Source of the DNA: Flavilitoribacter nigricans DSM 23189 = NBRC 102662
GTDB lineage: Bacteria > Bacteroidota > Bacteroidia > Chitinophagales > Saprospiraceae
Direction: 5' to 3'
DNA: 64,000 nt
NCBI RefSeq assembly: GCF_002646595.1
Contig: NZ_PDUD01000020.1
Span: 124,001 to 188,000 of the forward strand
Shown: one piece after another, positions 1 through 10,675 of the stretch
Layout of the letters: each line of letters starts with the position of its first letter
Position numbering within the stretch: the first letter of the stretch is position 1
The notes under the pieces: generated by a model
Told to the model about the DNA's origin: nothing
The model's input: the letters and a program-made list of their open reading frames with translations, nothing else
Databases searched by the model: none
Made by a program: the position numbers and the translations under genes

Positions 1-130
1 GTATCATTCGCGGAAAGGAACTGCCGGTGTGGGCCGGGCGGCGAATGCGGCCGTAGTGGTGACGTCGATGCTGCTGTTCATCATTGACTTTATTGCCGTC
101 CTGGTTGCGGATATTTTTTACAAATTGTAA
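1..130 (+). CDS. MlaE-family lipid ABC transporter permease, 3' end only
   Basis: This is the tail of a gene that begins before the window. The reading frame starts at base 2 and gives about 42 residues ending in a hydrophobic helix and a TAA stop. The motif KGTAGVGRAANAAVV followed by a membrane segment matches the C-terminus of MlaE/YrbE permeases, which form the inner-membrane channel of MCE lipid transporters. The ATPase gene starts 5 bases after the stop and an MCE-domain gene follows, which supports the call. Only the end is visible, so the family assignment rests on this short motif and the neighbours. Confidence 0.8.
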   Translation, partial: YHSRKGTAGVGRAANAAVVVTSMLLFIIDFIAVLVADIFYKL

Positions 131-135
131 ATGCA

Positions 136-912
136 ATGAATGCCCCGATGCAAACAGTTGAAGAACGCCGGAAACGCGGCCCCCAAACGCCGCTGATCCG
201 TTTACGCGATATCCATAAGGCCTTCGGTGATCACCAGGTGATCCGGGGCTTTGATCTGGAATTGTACGAAGGGGAAAACGTGGTGATCATTGGGAAATCC
301 GGTTCCGGAAAATCTGTTCTTTTGAAATGTATCGTCCGCTTATTGCAGGCCGATAAGGGACAGATAGAAGTGCTCGGACACAATCTGGAAGCCATTGATC
401 AATATTCCCTGGACCAGTTGCGGGTGGATGTAGGCTTCCTCTTTCAGGGAAGCGCACTTTACGACTCCATGACGGTACGCGAAAATCTGGAATTCCCGTT
501 GCGCCGTCACCCGGAAAGAATGGGGGAGGAGGCCGAAGAAAAACTGATCCGCGAAGCCCTGGACAGTGTCGGACTGGGATCGGCCATTGATCTGATGCCG
601 GAAGAACTCTCCGGCGGGATGAAGCGGCGGATCGCCCTGGCCAGGACCCTGATCCTGAAACCCAAGGTGATCCTCTACGACGAACCGACCAGTGGCCTGG
701 ATCCGATCACGTCCAAAGAGATCATCCAGTTGATCATGGATATTCAGGAAAAATACAACACCGCTGCTCTGATCATCACCCACGATATGGACTGCGCCCG
801 GGTAATTTCGAACCGGGTGGTTATTCTGGTAGAAGGCACCAATTACGCCGAGGGTACTTACGAAGAATTGTACCGGTCCGAAGATCCGAAAGTGCAGGCC
901 TTTTTTAAATAG
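136..912 (+). CDS. MlaF-like ABC transporter ATPase
   Basis: This 258-residue protein is the ATPase of an Mla/MCE-type lipid transporter, expected to sit on the cytoplasmic face of the permease. Visible motifs are Walker A GKSGSGKS (about residues 53-60), the Q-loop glutamine near 104, the signature LSGGMKRR (159-166), Walker B VILYDE (178-183) and the H-loop histidine near 216. The signature GGM in place of GGQ is common in the MlaF/Ttg2A group. It begins 5 bases after the permease stop and is followed 103 bases later by the MCE gene, so the three probably form one operon moving phospholipid between inner and outer membrane. Confidence 0.93.
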   Translation: MNAPMQTVEERRKRGPQTPLIRLRDIHKAFGDHQVIRGFDLELYEGENVVIIGKSGSGKSVLLKCIVRLLQADKGQIEVLGHNLEAIDQYSLDQLRVDVGFLFQGSALYDSMTVRENLEFPLRRHPERMGEEAEEKLIREALDSVGLGSAIDLMPEELSGGMKRRIALARTLILKPKVILYDEPTSGLDPITSKEIIQLIMDIQEKYNTAALIITHDMDCARVISNRVVILVEGTNYAEGTYEELYRSEDPKVQAFFK

Positions 913-1015
913 CCGGGTGATAAACGGAGCAGACAGCGTGCAAAGCATAATGCGGACAGCGCCTGAACATTAGCTTCCGGCCGTCGCATTTTTAGTTCAA
1001 TAAAATGGAAGCCCC

Positions 1016-2050
1016 ATGAGAAAGGAACATGTTAATACCTTCAAGCTGGGTCTGTTCGTCACTACGGCGGTAGTCCTTTTCGTGGTGGCGATCTACTTCA
1101 TCGGTAATGACCAGAATCTCTTTCAGCCCACCTTTCAACTCCACGCGGTATTCAACAATGCAGAAGGACTGCGGCCGGGCAATAATGTCCGGTATGCAGG
1201 TATCGATGCCGGTACGGTCAAGAAGATCCTGATCACTTCGGATTCTACGGTGACCGTGGTAATGTCCCTCCACCGGGAAATGCAAAATTATATTAAAAAG
1301 GATGCCGTTGCCAGTATCGGAAGTGATGGCCTGGTGGGCAACCGTATTCTGAATATCAGCCCGAAAAGTGTTGGTAATGGTGCGGCAGATCTGGTGGAAG
1401 ATCAGGATGTTATCCAATCGTACAGCCGGATCGCCACCGATGACATGCTGGAAGTGCTCGGCAAAACGAACGAGAACATCGCCTTGTTCTCGCTGCAACT
1501 GTTGAAGATCTCGGAAAAGATCAACAAGGGAAGCGGAACCATGAATATGCTGTTGCAGGATGAAAGCCTGGCGGCCGACCTGCGTCAGTCCGTGGCCAAT
1601 CTCAAATACACCACCTGGTCCCTCCGGGAAATGGGGTCGGAGATGCACAATTTGGTGGCCGGTCTGGAAGACGGGGACGGTTTGCTCCATCGCCTGTTGT
1701 ACGATACCACCATAATGGCCAATGTGGAAGGGGTTTCCCTGCGCATGGATAGCCTGTTGTCCCGCGACATCAGTCCGATCGTGGCTAATCTGGAAGATGC
1801 CTCCCGGAATATCGCCGGTTCGAGCCGTAGTGTCCAGTCCCTGCTGGAAAGTATCGAATCCGGAGAAGGGCCGATCGGTAGTCTCCTGCGCGATACCGTC
1901 ATGGACGCAGATCTGAAGGTCACCCTGGCTAATATTCAGGAAAGTTCGGAGCGATTCAAAGAAAACATGGAAGCTATGCGGCACAATTTTTTATTCCGGG
2001 GGTATTTCCGGAAAATGGAAAAAATTGAAAAGAAGAGTTTGAAAGAATAA
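1016..2050 (+). CDS. MlaD-family MCE domain lipid-binding protein
   Basis: A 344-residue membrane-anchored periplasmic protein. Residues about 9-29 form one transmembrane helix, followed by an MCE domain at about 39-115 with the typical stretch GLRPGNNVRYAGIDAGTV. The remaining C-terminal half is predicted helical and amphipathic, as in MCE proteins that form hexameric rings or needles. MCE proteins bind and shuttle lipids for the Mla transporter. The gene follows the permease and ATPase genes on the same strand. The start at 1016 gives a normal short positively charged N-terminus ahead of the helix. Confidence 0.9.
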   Translation: MRKEHVNTFKLGLFVTTAVVLFVVAIYFIGNDQNLFQPTFQLHAVFNNAEGLRPGNNVRYAGIDAGTVKKILITSDSTVTVVMSLHREMQNYIKKDAVASIGSDGLVGNRILNISPKSVGNGAADLVEDQDVIQSYSRIATDDMLEVLGKTNENIALFSLQLLKISEKINKGSGTMNMLLQDESLAADLRQSVANLKYTTWSLREMGSEMHNLVAGLEDGDGLLHRLLYDTTIMANVEGVSLRMDSLLSRDISPIVANLEDASRNIAGSSRSVQSLLESIESGEGPIGSLLRDTVMDADLKVTLANIQESSERFKENMEAMRHNFLFRGYFRKMEKIEKKSLKE

Positions 2051-2211
2051 GAGTAGCAAGGAAGTATGAAAAGCGAAACTTTAACATGTTTCGGAAGAAA
2101 ATATGTTGCGTTTGCCAACCGTTGGTATTAGAGAAAGGACTAATTTTATTCTAAACCCCACCACAGCAGGTATACAATTACAATCACCTTCAATAAAACC
2201 AAATTTTAGTC

Positions 2212-2643
2212 ATGCCCTTATCAACCACCCAACCACACGCATCAGCTGGTCAGACTATTGTAAACTCCAAAAACGGATTTACCGACCAGACAAAACTTCC
2301 AAATCAACCTTTAAACAAGTTCCTGCACCTGGCACTACAGCACTGGAAAACCGACCTGAATGAGCGCAAGCTGGAAGGCGAATATTTCCTCGAATGGTTC
2401 TCCTGGCGTAAACCCACGCCTCCGGAATCCGAGATCGCCACGAGCTTTCAGCGCATGGTCGGCCCGGAACTGGCCTCTCTCAGCCGCCTCATCGATAATT
2501 TTTCCAAGGGAAACGGGGTTTCCGATATGGATCAACTGCTGGCCGCCCAAAATGCTTACCTGCAATTTTGCGGTCGTTTTGATCGCATGAAGCAACATAT
2601 TCTGAGGAAAATCGACCTGAAGGGGAATATTCGGATTTATTAA
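2212..2643 (+). CDS. Hypothetical protein, 143 residues
   Basis: I do not recognise this protein. It is a soluble-looking, charged protein with no signal peptide and no membrane segment. The N-terminal 35 residues are low in hydrophobics and rich in Ser, Thr, Gln and Asn. The rest (from WKTDLNERKLEG on) looks helical with well-spaced leucines. Its codon use resembles the neighbours and its frame is open across the whole interval, which supports a real gene. A shorter overlapping frame starting at 2103 is less likely. It stands alone between the Mla operon and the ABC permease. Confidence 0.6.
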   Translation: MPLSTTQPHASAGQTIVNSKNGFTDQTKLPNQPLNKFLHLALQHWKTDLNERKLEGEYFLEWFSWRKPTPPESEIATSFQRMVGPELASLSRLIDNFSKGNGVSDMDQLLAAQNAYLQFCGRFDRMKQHILRKIDLKGNIRIY

Positions 2644-2728
2644 AGCGGAACGGCTGCAACTTTAAAGAGCTGAGGAAGTCCTTTTGGAGTATACCCTGTA
2701 CTCTATTGCCTGACTTAATCCTCTCTTT

Positions 2729-5137
2729 ATGTTTCGAAATTACCTGAAAGTTGCACTCCGGAACAGCTGGAAAAACAAACTAACCACTTTTATCAATCTC
2801 TTTAGCCTGGCTTTCGGTATCGCCGCCTGCCTCGTAGTCTATTTGTTTATCAAGGACGAACGGAGCTTTGACGCCCTACACGCCCAAAAAGATCAGATCT
2901 ACCGGCTCAATGAGATCCAGAGCTTTCCCGGTACCAATACCCAGCATGTGGCCTTGTCCATGCCGGGTATGGGGCCCAACCTGCACAAGGACTACCCGGA
3001 AGTAAAAGGCTATACGCGATTCTGGGGCCGGGGCCGCCGTTTGTTCGAACGCGGAGATCAGCGCTACCTCGTGGATAAAACCGTGATGGTAGACAGTACT
3101 TTTTTGCGTATGTTCGATTTTCCCCTGCTGTCGGGAGATCGGAAAACGGCTTTGAACGAACCCTACACCGTGCTCATTACGCAGGAAGTAGCCGACAAGT
3201 TCTTCGGCTCCGAAGATCCGGTAGGGGAGTCCCTGACCATGGGCGATAAGCCCTACCGGGTGACCGGGCTGCTGGAAAATGCCCCGGAGAATTCCCATCT
3301 GCAGTTTGACGTACTGATCTCCATGCCCACGGTGACCAGCGAGAACCCGGATTTCAACCAACAGTTCGGCTCCAATTTTATGAATACCTATCTTTTGATG
3401 GAAGCCGGTACGGATATGCGGGCGTTCGAAAGCAAGATGCCGGAATTTTTGCTGCGCTATATGCCGCCCGACGCGGAAAGCGCCCGGAATGTCAATGACT
3501 TTTATCAGGTCTATTACCAGGCGCTACCGGACGTTCACCTGGCCTCCATGAATGTGGAACATGATTATCAGAATTACCGCAAATTCAACGGTACCTACCT
3601 GAAGGTTTTCGCCCTGGTGGGCATCTTCATTCTATTGATCGCCGGTTTCAACTTTATGAATCTGATCATCGCCCGGGCTTCCCATCGCTGGAAGGAAGTG
3701 GGCGTACGCAAAGCGGTAGGGGCGCTGAAAAAGCAATTGTTCTCCCAGTTTCTCGTTGAATCCGTCCTTCTGGGCGTAGCCGCTTTTTTGCTGGCTCTGA
3801 TCCTCAACCTGGGCTTCGTTCCGCTGCTTAATCTCCTGATCGACCGCGAGCTTTCGATGCTGTACTTCCTGGATCATCCGCTGTTGTTGATCCTGGCCTT
3901 TGCGCTTTCGCTGGCCCTCGGATTACTGGCGGGTATATACCCTGCCTTCTACCTGGCTTCCTACGACACGGTGCGGGTACTGAAAGGGGGTAACGTAAAA
4001 AGCCGGAATTCGATCTTTACCAGCGGTCTGGTGGTGCTGCAGTTCGGTCTGGCCATCGGCATGATCATCAGTACGCTGATCGTAGTTCAGCAATTGTGGT
4101 TCATGAAGAATAAGGATATCGGTTTTAACAAGGACCACATCATGCTGGTGGATATGAACGATGAAGCCAATAAAGTTTTCGAAACGCTTAAAGAGGAGTT
4201 GAAAAAAAGCAGCCACGTCCGCGGAGTGACGGCTGCCGGCCAGCGCATCGGTAACAATTTCCACCAGTGGGGATTTAAACTTAAAACCGATTCCATTTTC
4301 GGCCTTACGCCGAGCAACGTCAATGTGGATTACGACTATCTGGACGTATACGAGATCGAACTCAAAGAGGGGAGAGGATTCTCCCGCGATTACGCCTCCG
4401 ATAAGGATTACGCTTTCGTGATCAACGAATCGTTTGCCGAGGAACTGAATGTCGGTAATCCGGTCGGCCTGGCTGCCGGGCATTCCTATTATCCCGACGA
4501 CACGCTGGGCACCATTATCGGCGTGGTGAAGGACTTTAACTTCAATTCGCTGCACTACGATATCAATACCCTGGCTCTGGTGGTACATCCGGACTGGGGA
4601 TACGAGGAACTCTCCGTAAAGATCAGCGGGGAAAATATACCGGCCGCCATACGGGATGTGGAGCGGACCTGGAACGAAATGGTGCCCAGCTGGCCCTTCA
4701 AATACACCTTCCTGGACGAACACTTCGAAGAACTGTACCGCTCGGATCAGCAAATGGAGTCGGTGGTGACCATCATGGCGCTGCTGGCTATTTTCATCGC
4801 CTGTATGGGGCTGTTCGGACTGGCGGCCATCACGACCGAGCGGAAGGTGAAGGAGATCGGGATCCGCAAGATCCTTGGGGCCTCACTGGGGCACATCATG
4901 GGCGGACTTTCCCGGAACTTTGCAGTCATGATCCTCATTGCCTTTATCGTTTTTTCGCCCATCACCTGGATCCTTATGCAACGGTGGCTGGAGAATTTTG
5001 CTTATCGCATCGATATTCAATGGTGGGTATTTATTTTGGGCGGTATAATGGCCCTGCTGATCGCTCTGCTGACCATCAGTTACCACATCATTCGTTCGGC
5101 GCGGGCCAATCCGGTCGAGTCGCTGCGGTACGAATAA
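2729..5137 (+). CDS. FtsX/MacB-like ABC transporter permease
   Basis: An 802-residue inner-membrane protein of the double-FtsX type common in Bacteroidota. A first helix at about residues 20-42 precedes a MacB-type periplasmic core. A three-helix FtsX domain follows at about 288-410, then a second periplasmic domain and a final FtsX domain near 680-795. The repeated motif RWKEVGVRKAVGA / ERKVKEIGIRKILGA just after a helix is the FtsX coupling segment that contacts the ATPase. No ATPase gene lies beside it, so it probably works with one encoded elsewhere. Roles in such families include lipoprotein, peptide or macrolide handling; the substrate cannot be told from sequence. Confidence 0.9.
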   Translation: MFRNYLKVALRNSWKNKLTTFINLFSLAFGIAACLVVYLFIKDERSFDALHAQKDQIYRLNEIQSFPGTNTQHVALSMPGMGPNLHKDYPEVKGYTRFWGRGRRLFERGDQRYLVDKTVMVDSTFLRMFDFPLLSGDRKTALNEPYTVLITQEVADKFFGSEDPVGESLTMGDKPYRVTGLLENAPENSHLQFDVLISMPTVTSENPDFNQQFGSNFMNTYLLMEAGTDMRAFESKMPEFLLRYMPPDAESARNVNDFYQVYYQALPDVHLASMNVEHDYQNYRKFNGTYLKVFALVGIFILLIAGFNFMNLIIARASHRWKEVGVRKAVGALKKQLFSQFLVESVLLGVAAFLLALILNLGFVPLLNLLIDRELSMLYFLDHPLLLILAFALSLALGLLAGIYPAFYLASYDTVRVLKGGNVKSRNSIFTSGLVVLQFGLAIGMIISTLIVVQQLWFMKNKDIGFNKDHIMLVDMNDEANKVFETLKEELKKSSHVRGVTAAGQRIGNNFHQWGFKLKTDSIFGLTPSNVNVDYDYLDVYEIELKEGRGFSRDYASDKDYAFVINESFAEELNVGNPVGLAAGHSYYPDDTLGTIIGVVKDFNFNSLHYDINTLALVVHPDWGYEELSVKISGENIPAAIRDVERTWNEMVPSWPFKYTFLDEHFEELYRSDQQMESVVTIMALLAIFIACMGLFGLAAITTERKVKEIGIRKILGASLGHIMGGLSRNFAVMILIAFIVFSPITWILMQRWLENFAYRIDIQWWVFILGGIMALLIALLTISYHIIRSARANPVESLRYE

Positions 5138-5163
5138 CTTCCGGACGGAATACCCAAAAAAAA

Positions 5164-5192
5164 TAAGGCCGGTCCATTGCGGACCGGCCTTA
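5164..5192. terminator. Bidirectional intrinsic terminator
   Basis: A perfect 12-base-pair inverted repeat, TAAGGCCGGTCC with a 5-base loop ATTGC and its complement. It is preceded by an A-rich run and followed by AGTATTTTT. It sits between the end of the plus-strand permease gene and the end of the minus-strand susD gene, so it can end both transcripts. Confidence 0.88.
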
Positions 5193-5255
5193 AGTATTTT
5201 TCAGATAGCCGGTTATGAATTAATTCATAGCCGTATGCTGTTCAAAGCATTTCTA

Positions 5256-6998
5256 TTAATTGTAGCCCGGATTCTGAGGATATCCACCCAGCGTACGGTC
5301 GATCTGATCCTGAGGGATCGGACGGACGGTATGGAAATCCTGAATGTTGGCAGCCGCTTCCGGGTTGTAGGCCCGTACTCTTTCCACCAGGGTCATCGTC
5401 CGGGTCAGGTCCATCCAGCGGTGACCTTCTCCGATCAATTCGCGGGCACGTTCCTCCAGAATGAAATCCAGGTCAATTTGGTCGGCAGTGATCTGCATTT
5501 CGGCGGTTTTGTCCTCCGTAGCGATCATATTCAACACACGGTCACCGGGGTTAACGGCGGCACGCGTACGCACCACGTTGATATCGTCGGCAGCACCTTG
5601 ATTGTCGCCCTGCTTCCAGCGTGCTTCGGCTCTCAACAGGTAAGTTTCACCCAAACGCATGAGCATGTAGTCACGCTGTCCCTGCGTTTTCTGACGATCC
5701 GGACGAGTGGGGTCGATCCACTTGTTCATGGACGGGAATACGCGTTCGCGGGTGTTACAGTTCGGGCAGTAGTCGTTTGCGTAGGTATAAACGGTATAGC
5801 GGGTGCTGGCGATCTTACGGTCATCGTAAGCTTCTTCCAGTTGCGGCCCCGGAATGAACAGTGCCGTATCACCTACCGTAAACTTGGGCTGGCCAACCTG
5901 GCTGGCGTCAACATAACCGGCGGAAGCTTCCTCAGAAGTCCATACCGGAATAGTACTGCCATTGTTACTGATCCAGGCGTGCTTGAAGGATTCGTCGTAG
6001 CGTACATCCTTACTTCTGTCCCAAAGGGTCAGCGTGTAATCCGTCGGACGGAAACGCTTCCAGGGGCGACCGTTGGTAACATCACGGGTCATACCCGGGC
6101 GCACGTCGTACTCCATCAGGAAGTACAGGTGTCCGCGGTGTCCTTCCGGATCCAGGTCTTCGTCTACCTGAGACTTGCTGTTCTGAACGGTGAAGATCAC
6201 TTCGGAGTGTTGCTCGTTGCCGATTTCCCACAGTGCGCCGAAATCATCCAGCAAAGCGAAATCGTAGTTCTCGATCACATTGGTGAACAATTGCTCAGCA
6301 CGGGAAGCATCGTTACCCTGAGCGTCGGAACGATAGCTTCTTCTCAGCAGCACCTTACCAAGCAGGTTCTCGGAAGCCGGTTTGGTCGCTCTACCGAAAT
6401 CATCCTGAACATCCGGAAGGTTAGCGATCGCAAATTCGAGATCGGGAATAATGGCCTGCTCGTAAATCTCCGCTACACTGGTGCGGTTGGCATCCACTTC
6501 AATACCTTCCGTTTCTTCCAGCGTCAGGTGAGCATCTCCGTAGTGAGAGGTGATCATATAGTAGTAAAGCGCTCTCAGGAACCGAACTTCCGCAATGCGA
6601 AGCGTCTTTTGTGCTTCGGGAATATCCAGTTCCGTAGAACGGTTGATAACGGCATTAGCCTGGTTGATACCCCGGTAGAAATCCCGCCAGGTATCCCGTA
6701 CAAAACCCTGAGTAGGGTTCAGGGCTCCATCGTAGCGGTTGAGGGTCTTGTGACCACCATCCGCTCCGTTGGTATAAGTATCCGTTCCGAAAACGGACAT
6801 GGTAAATCCTCTTTCCGGACCGAAGAACGGCTTCATCCACCAGTAGGTAGCCTTAACAGCGTCTTCAAAGCCCTGTGCAGTGGTGTAGTAAGAAGAAGCG
6901 GAAACATCCGAGATCAGCTCTTCCTCCAGGAATTTTTCACAAGACTGACTCATAAGGGCGAACAAAGTCAGACCAAGTATATATATCTTCTTTTTCAT
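5256..6998 (-). CDS. susD: SusD/RagB family outer-membrane nutrient-binding lipoprotein
   Basis: A 580-residue surface lipoprotein. The signal peptide ends at a lipobox with Cys20 (FALMSQSC), followed by the acidic start CEKFLEEE typical of SusD proteins. The middle has the helical TPR-like SusD fold ([17 protein letters not shown]), and the C-terminal part carries the family motifs [13 protein letters not shown] and [20 protein letters not shown]. SusD proteins form a lid on the SusC barrel and deliver glycan or peptide ligands. It lies 59 bases downstream of the susC gene in the usual susC-susD order. No glycoside hydrolase is in the same operon, so the ligand is unknown. Confidence 0.96.
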   Translation of the reverse strand: MKKKIYILGLTLFALMSQSCEKFLEEELISDVSASSYYTTAQGFEDAVKATYWWMKPFFGPERGFTMSVFGTDTYTNGADGGHKTLNRYDGALNPTQGFVRDTWRDFYRGINQANAVINRSTELDIPEAQKTLRIAEVRFLRALYYYMITSHYGDAHLTLEETEGIEVDANRTSVAEIYEQAIIPDLEFAIANLPDVQDDFGRATKPASENLLGKVLLRRSYRSDAQGNDASRAEQLFTNVIENYDFALLDDFGALWEIGNEQHSEVIFTVQNSKSQVDEDLDPEGHRGHLYFLMEYDVRPGMTRDVTNGRPWKRFRPTDYTLTLWDRSKDVRYDESFKHAWISNNGSTIPVWTSEEASAGYVDASQVGQPKFTVGDTALFIPGPQLEEAYDDRKIASTRYTVYTYANDYCPNCNTRERVFPSMNKWIDPTRPDRQKTQGQRDYMLMRLGETYLLRAEARWKQGDNQGAADDINVVRTRAAVNPGDRVLNMIATEDKTAEMQITADQIDLDFILEERARELIGEGHRWMDLTRTMTLVERVRAYNPEAAANIQDFHTVRPIPQDQIDRTLGGYPQNPGYN

Positions 6999-7057
6999 TA
7001 TTTGTTGTTTTGAATGAATTTTTGTTGATAAACTGAATGTGATCAGTTTAGTACAAA

Positions 7058-10000
7058 TTAGAACTGCGCTTTTACCCCAAACAGGAAGATCTTGGTACTT
7101 GGTGTCGTACCGGCTCCCAGTGAAGGCAGATCGCCAGTATCCGGATCATCCACTTCCGGATCAAAAGTATCGTATTTAGCAGCAAACCACAGGTTCTGGC
7201 CGGAAACGTAGAAACGCAGGCTGCTGATACCAACGTTTTCCAGTGCACTGGAAGGCAGGTTGTAGCCCAGAGTAACGTTACGCAGTTTCACGTAGCTGCC
7301 GTCGAAGTAACCCATGGTACTGTTATTCCGCGGTCTTTCCTGGTTTTGGTTCGGACGCGGGAAAGTTCCGCCGGGGTTATTGATGGACCAGTAGTCTACG
7401 TTCAGGTTGTTGTAACGCGCGAAGAGCGAGTTGTTACCTACGTGGAAGTTACTGAAGATCGTTTGTCCCTGGCGGTAGTACAGGAAGGCACTCAGATCAA
7501 AACCTTTGTATTCAAAACGGGTCGTCAGACCACCGAAGAAATCGGGTACATCCGTACCGATGATCTTACGGTCGTCGGCAGTGATGATACCGTCGCCATT
7601 TACGTCTTCCAGTTTGATCTCACCCGGTACTTTCGCTTCCGCAGTTGCGGCCAGATCGGCTTCATCTACCTGGTAGATACCAATGTTGTTGTAGTCGTAC
7701 CATACGCGAATAGGCTGACCGATGAACCAGCCGTTACCGATATCATCCGTAGGATTGCCATCTGCGTCTTTCAGTGCCAGTTCGGTGATCTGTTCTTTGT
7801 AGCTGGAGATGTTCCAGTCCAGAGACCAGCGGAAACCGCCCGGGTTGTCAATGATGTTAGCCGTCAGACCGAATTCAATACCGGAAGTCTGGGTAGAACC
7901 TACGTTCTGCAGGATACTGGTATAACCGGAAGTCGGTGGCAACTGACGCGCCAGCAGGATATCGGAAGTATTCGTGCGGTAGAAATCCAGGGTACCGGAG
8001 AAGCGACCGTTCAGCACGTCGAAATCCATACCTACGTCAACCGTACTGGAAACCTCCCAGGTCAGGTCCGGGTTGGGGATCTCGTTCAGACCGAAACCGA
8101 AGGCGTTGGCTTCACCGAAGGAATATACGCGACGGGTCAGACGACCGGCCGTTTGGTACGGATTCACGGAAGTGTTACCTACCTCACCGTAAGAAGCTCT
8201 CAGTTTCAGGTTGTTCAGCCAGTTAGCCGTAGCGAACATCGGCTCGTCACTCAGACGCCATCCCACGGATAATCCGGGGAAGTAATTCCATTTGTTACCT
8301 TCGGAAAGACGGGAAGAACCGTCCGCACGCAGAGTCGCCTGGATGATGTATTTTCCGGCGATGCTGTAGTTCACACGGCCCATGAAAGAGGCCAGTTTCC
8401 ATTCGGTCAGACGGGAAGCAACATTACCCTTCACCGAAGCGGTACCGATATTGTAGAACAACTGCGATTCGTAGGGCAGGTTAGCAACGGCCGTATAGTG
8501 GTTGGTATTCTGGAAACTCTGGATAGACTGCAGGAAGGTAACCCCCAGATTACTATTGCCGATATCTTTGGTAAAGTTCAACAGGTTTTCCAGGGTATAA
8601 CCAACATCGGTTGCGTTCTGGATCTCAGCGTCACCGGGGCCGCCACGGTTGTCGTTGGTCAGACTGGCCCGGAATTCACCCCGCTCGTAGAAGCGGATAT
8701 CCGGTCCGAAAGTAGACGTGAACGTCAGTCCGTCGGTAATTTTTGCCTGTAGATACAATGGCGAGAAGATCCGGGTTACCTTTCTTTCATCGACAAATGC
8801 TCCCGGAAGGATCTCGTTCAGTGGGTTGGTCCGGATACCGTCGTTCGTCGGCAGGAAACGAGGCGTCACACCATCATCCTGGTAGGCAAAACCAACGGGA
8901 ACGTTACCGAGGGATTCACCCATGGTGGCACTGGAACCCCAGTTTTGGGTACTGCTGGACAGGGTGAAAGAAACACCTGCTTTGAAAATATCGTTCAGCG
9001 TGTGGTCCAGGTTCAAACGACCGGACAGACGGCTGTAGTCCATGTTATCGATGATACCGTCTTCGTCAAAGTAACCGAGAGAAATGTTGAACTGGGTTTT
9101 TTCCGATCCACCTCTCAGACCCAGTTGGTGGTTGGTCTGGAATCCGTCTTTCAGTACGAGATCCAGCCAGTCTACATCGTTACCAGCGGCGATACCGGCC
9201 AGGTGATCATCCTGGAATACCTCTTCGTCAGAAGGAATGCTGCCGTCGTATCCATTCCGGAATGCTTCGCGGCGCATGTTCATCCACTGCTCGGTATTCA
9301 TCATGTCCACATTGGTAATGGCGCTGGTCAGGCCGTAGTAACCGTCATAAGACACCACCGTTTTACCGGATTTACCCCGTTTGGTGGTAATGATGATTAC
9401 CCCGTTTGCACCTCTGGATCCGTAGATGGCCGTTGCTGCGGCATCTTTCAGGATCTCCATGGAAGCGATGTCCTGTGGGTTAATATCCGTGATGGCGCTG
9501 GTACCACTGGTTTGCGGGATACCGTCAATCACAAAAAGCGGGTCATTAGATGCGGAGATAGAACGACGACCACGGATCTTGATGGTCGGTGCCTGGCCCG
9601 GACGGCCACCTGCACTCTGAATGTCCACCCCGGCTACCTGACCCTGCATGGCCTGTACCCCGGAAGCTACGGGTAAGGATCCGATCTTTTCTTCGCCGAG
9701 GGTAGAAATAGAACCCGTTACGTCCCGTTTTTTCTGGGTACCGTAACCAACTACTACTACTTCCTCCAGTGCGGCAAAGTCCGGATCCAGACTCAGTGTC
9801 AGTACCGACTGGCTGCCAACTGCAATTTCCATCGGCTTGTAACCGGTATAGGAAATATCCAGAACGGTGCTGCCGTCATCCGGAATATTCAGCTCAAAGC
9901 TACCGTCAAAATCGGTAACGGTACCAGATGAACTTCCTCTTACCAGGATGTTAGCTCCAATGAGAGGCTCGCCGGTAGAACCGTCGGTGATCGTACCGGA

Positions 10001-10111
10001 GATCTGCCTTTGGGCCATTAATTGAAAAGACATTAAAGTGAGGCTCCAAAAAAATAAGCTAAGGAACAATTTTCGCTTGTTCCATAACAACAAGTAACTT
10101 TTGGTTTCCAT
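7058..10111 (-). CDS. susC: SusC/RagA family TonB-dependent outer-membrane transporter
   Basis: A TonB-linked outer-membrane barrel of 1017 residues. I place the start at the ATG at 10111, where [10 protein letters not shown] leads into a clear signal peptide ending LMAQ; an upstream in-frame GTG at 10204 would add 31 residues without signal character. After the signal peptide comes a carboxypeptidase-D-like regulatory domain ([19 protein letters not shown]), then the SusC marker [18 protein letters not shown], the plug domain with PLFVIDGIP, and a long barrel ending in [11 protein letters not shown]. It imports a ligand captured by the adjacent SusD. There is no FecR or sigma factor beside it. 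Confidence 0.96.
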   Translation of the reverse strand: METKSYLLLWNKRKLFLSLFFWSLTLMSFQLMAQRQISGTITDGSTGEPLIGANILVRGSSSGTVTDFDGSFELNIPDDGSTVLDISYTGYKPMEIAVGSQSVLTLSLDPDFAALEEVVVVGYGTQKKRDVTGSISTLGEEKIGSLPVASGVQAMQGQVAGVDIQSAGGRPGQAPTIKIRGRRSISASNDPLFVIDGIPQTSGTSAITDINPQDIASMEILKDAAATAIYGSRGANGVIIITTKRGKSGKTVVSYDGYYGLTSAITNVDMMNTEQWMNMRREAFRNGYDGSIPSDEEVFQDDHLAGIAAGNDVDWLDLVLKDGFQTNHQLGLRGGSEKTQFNISLGYFDEDGIIDNMDYSRLSGRLNLDHTLNDIFKAGVSFTLSSSTQNWGSSATMGESLGNVPVGFAYQDDGVTPRFLPTNDGIRTNPLNEILPGAFVDERKVTRIFSPLYLQAKITDGLTFTSTFGPDIRFYERGEFRASLTNDNRGGPGDAEIQNATDVGYTLENLLNFTKDIGNSNLGVTFLQSIQSFQNTNHYTAVANLPYESQLFYNIGTASVKGNVASRLTEWKLASFMGRVNYSIAGKYIIQATLRADGSSRLSEGNKWNYFPGLSVGWRLSDEPMFATANWLNNLKLRASYGEVGNTSVNPYQTAGRLTRRVYSFGEANAFGFGLNEIPNPDLTWEVSSTVDVGMDFDVLNGRFSGTLDFYRTNTSDILLARQLPPTSGYTSILQNVGSTQTSGIEFGLTANIIDNPGGFRWSLDWNISSYKEQITELALKDADGNPTDDIGNGWFIGQPIRVWYDYNNIGIYQVDEADLAATAEAKVPGEIKLEDVNGDGIITADDRKIIGTDVPDFFGGLTTRFEYKGFDLSAFLYYRQGQTIFSNFHVGNNSLFARYNNLNVDYWSINNPGGTFPRPNQNQERPRNNSTMGYFDGSYVKLRNVTLGYNLPSSALENVGISSLRFYVSGQNLWFAAKYDTFDPEVDDPDTGDLPSLGAGTTPSTKIFLFGVKAQF

Positions 10112-10675
10112 AAAACTAGTTTTATTAATCAATGTCAATGAATTGAAAGGTGTAAATCGCCAGACTTTGTTTCGCAAATTGGTAGAGATCGATCGCGTTT
10201 GCACCTATAGAGTCAAATCAACTCTATGTCAGATGAATACTAGTCAATCGATTGTTTTGATTGGCTACTCATCACCAGATGAGCATTAATTAGTTGGTTA
10301 TGGCTCCCGTTTTTGAATAAATACGGGATAAAAGAGTGTTGTTGTATTGGAAATCGGGTAATAGCTTGACGGCACTTATTTGTCCAACCCTTACAATTAG
10401 AAAATTTTCAGGGTGTTCGTATTGCCGTAACTAAATTTGGTTATTATCACGACGGCGCAAGATAATTTTATTTTCATAAAAGTTAAGGCTGGCTAAAGGA
10501 AAAATTTAAAGATTTTCCCAGGTATTGTGAAGTAGTCGATTCTTCCCTTTTGCTTCTACCGAAGGAAAAAAGCTTCCGGAACCAAACCTGCCGGGAACCA
10601 AACGGGCGGATGACTCCGGAATCCATTGCATAGTGTTGGGCCGGTCCCGATACCCGGGCGGGGCAATGATATGTT
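10112..10675. other. Intergenic region upstream of susC
   Basis: A 564-base stretch without a gene. It must hold the susC promoter, but I found no clean TAnnTTTG box on the minus strand. The only structured element I see is the inverted repeat at 10207-10227. The part near 10400-10500 is AT-rich, and the part near 10560-10675 is the downstream flank of the dioxygenase gene. Confidence 0.5.
10207..10227. repeat. Inverted repeat in the susC 5' region
   Basis: Perfect 7-base arms ATAGAGT and ACTCTAT flank the 7-base loop CAAATCA, about 96 bases upstream of the susC start. It could be an operator or a leader hairpin in the transcript. The arms are short, so chance cannot be excluded. Confidence 0.4.

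Noticed and set aside
5235-7013. A 592-codon open frame on the plus strand opposite susD
   Set aside because: It is the antisense shadow of a clear SusD gene. Its translation is rich in Val, Arg, Thr and Gly with no domain or signal peptide.
7346-8272. A 308-codon open frame on the plus strand opposite susC
   Set aside because: It runs antisense to the SusC barrel region and has no recognisable motif; compositional artefact.
10431-10439. TAAATTTG box on the plus strand
   Set aside because: No TTG lies at a suitable distance and no plus-strand gene follows.
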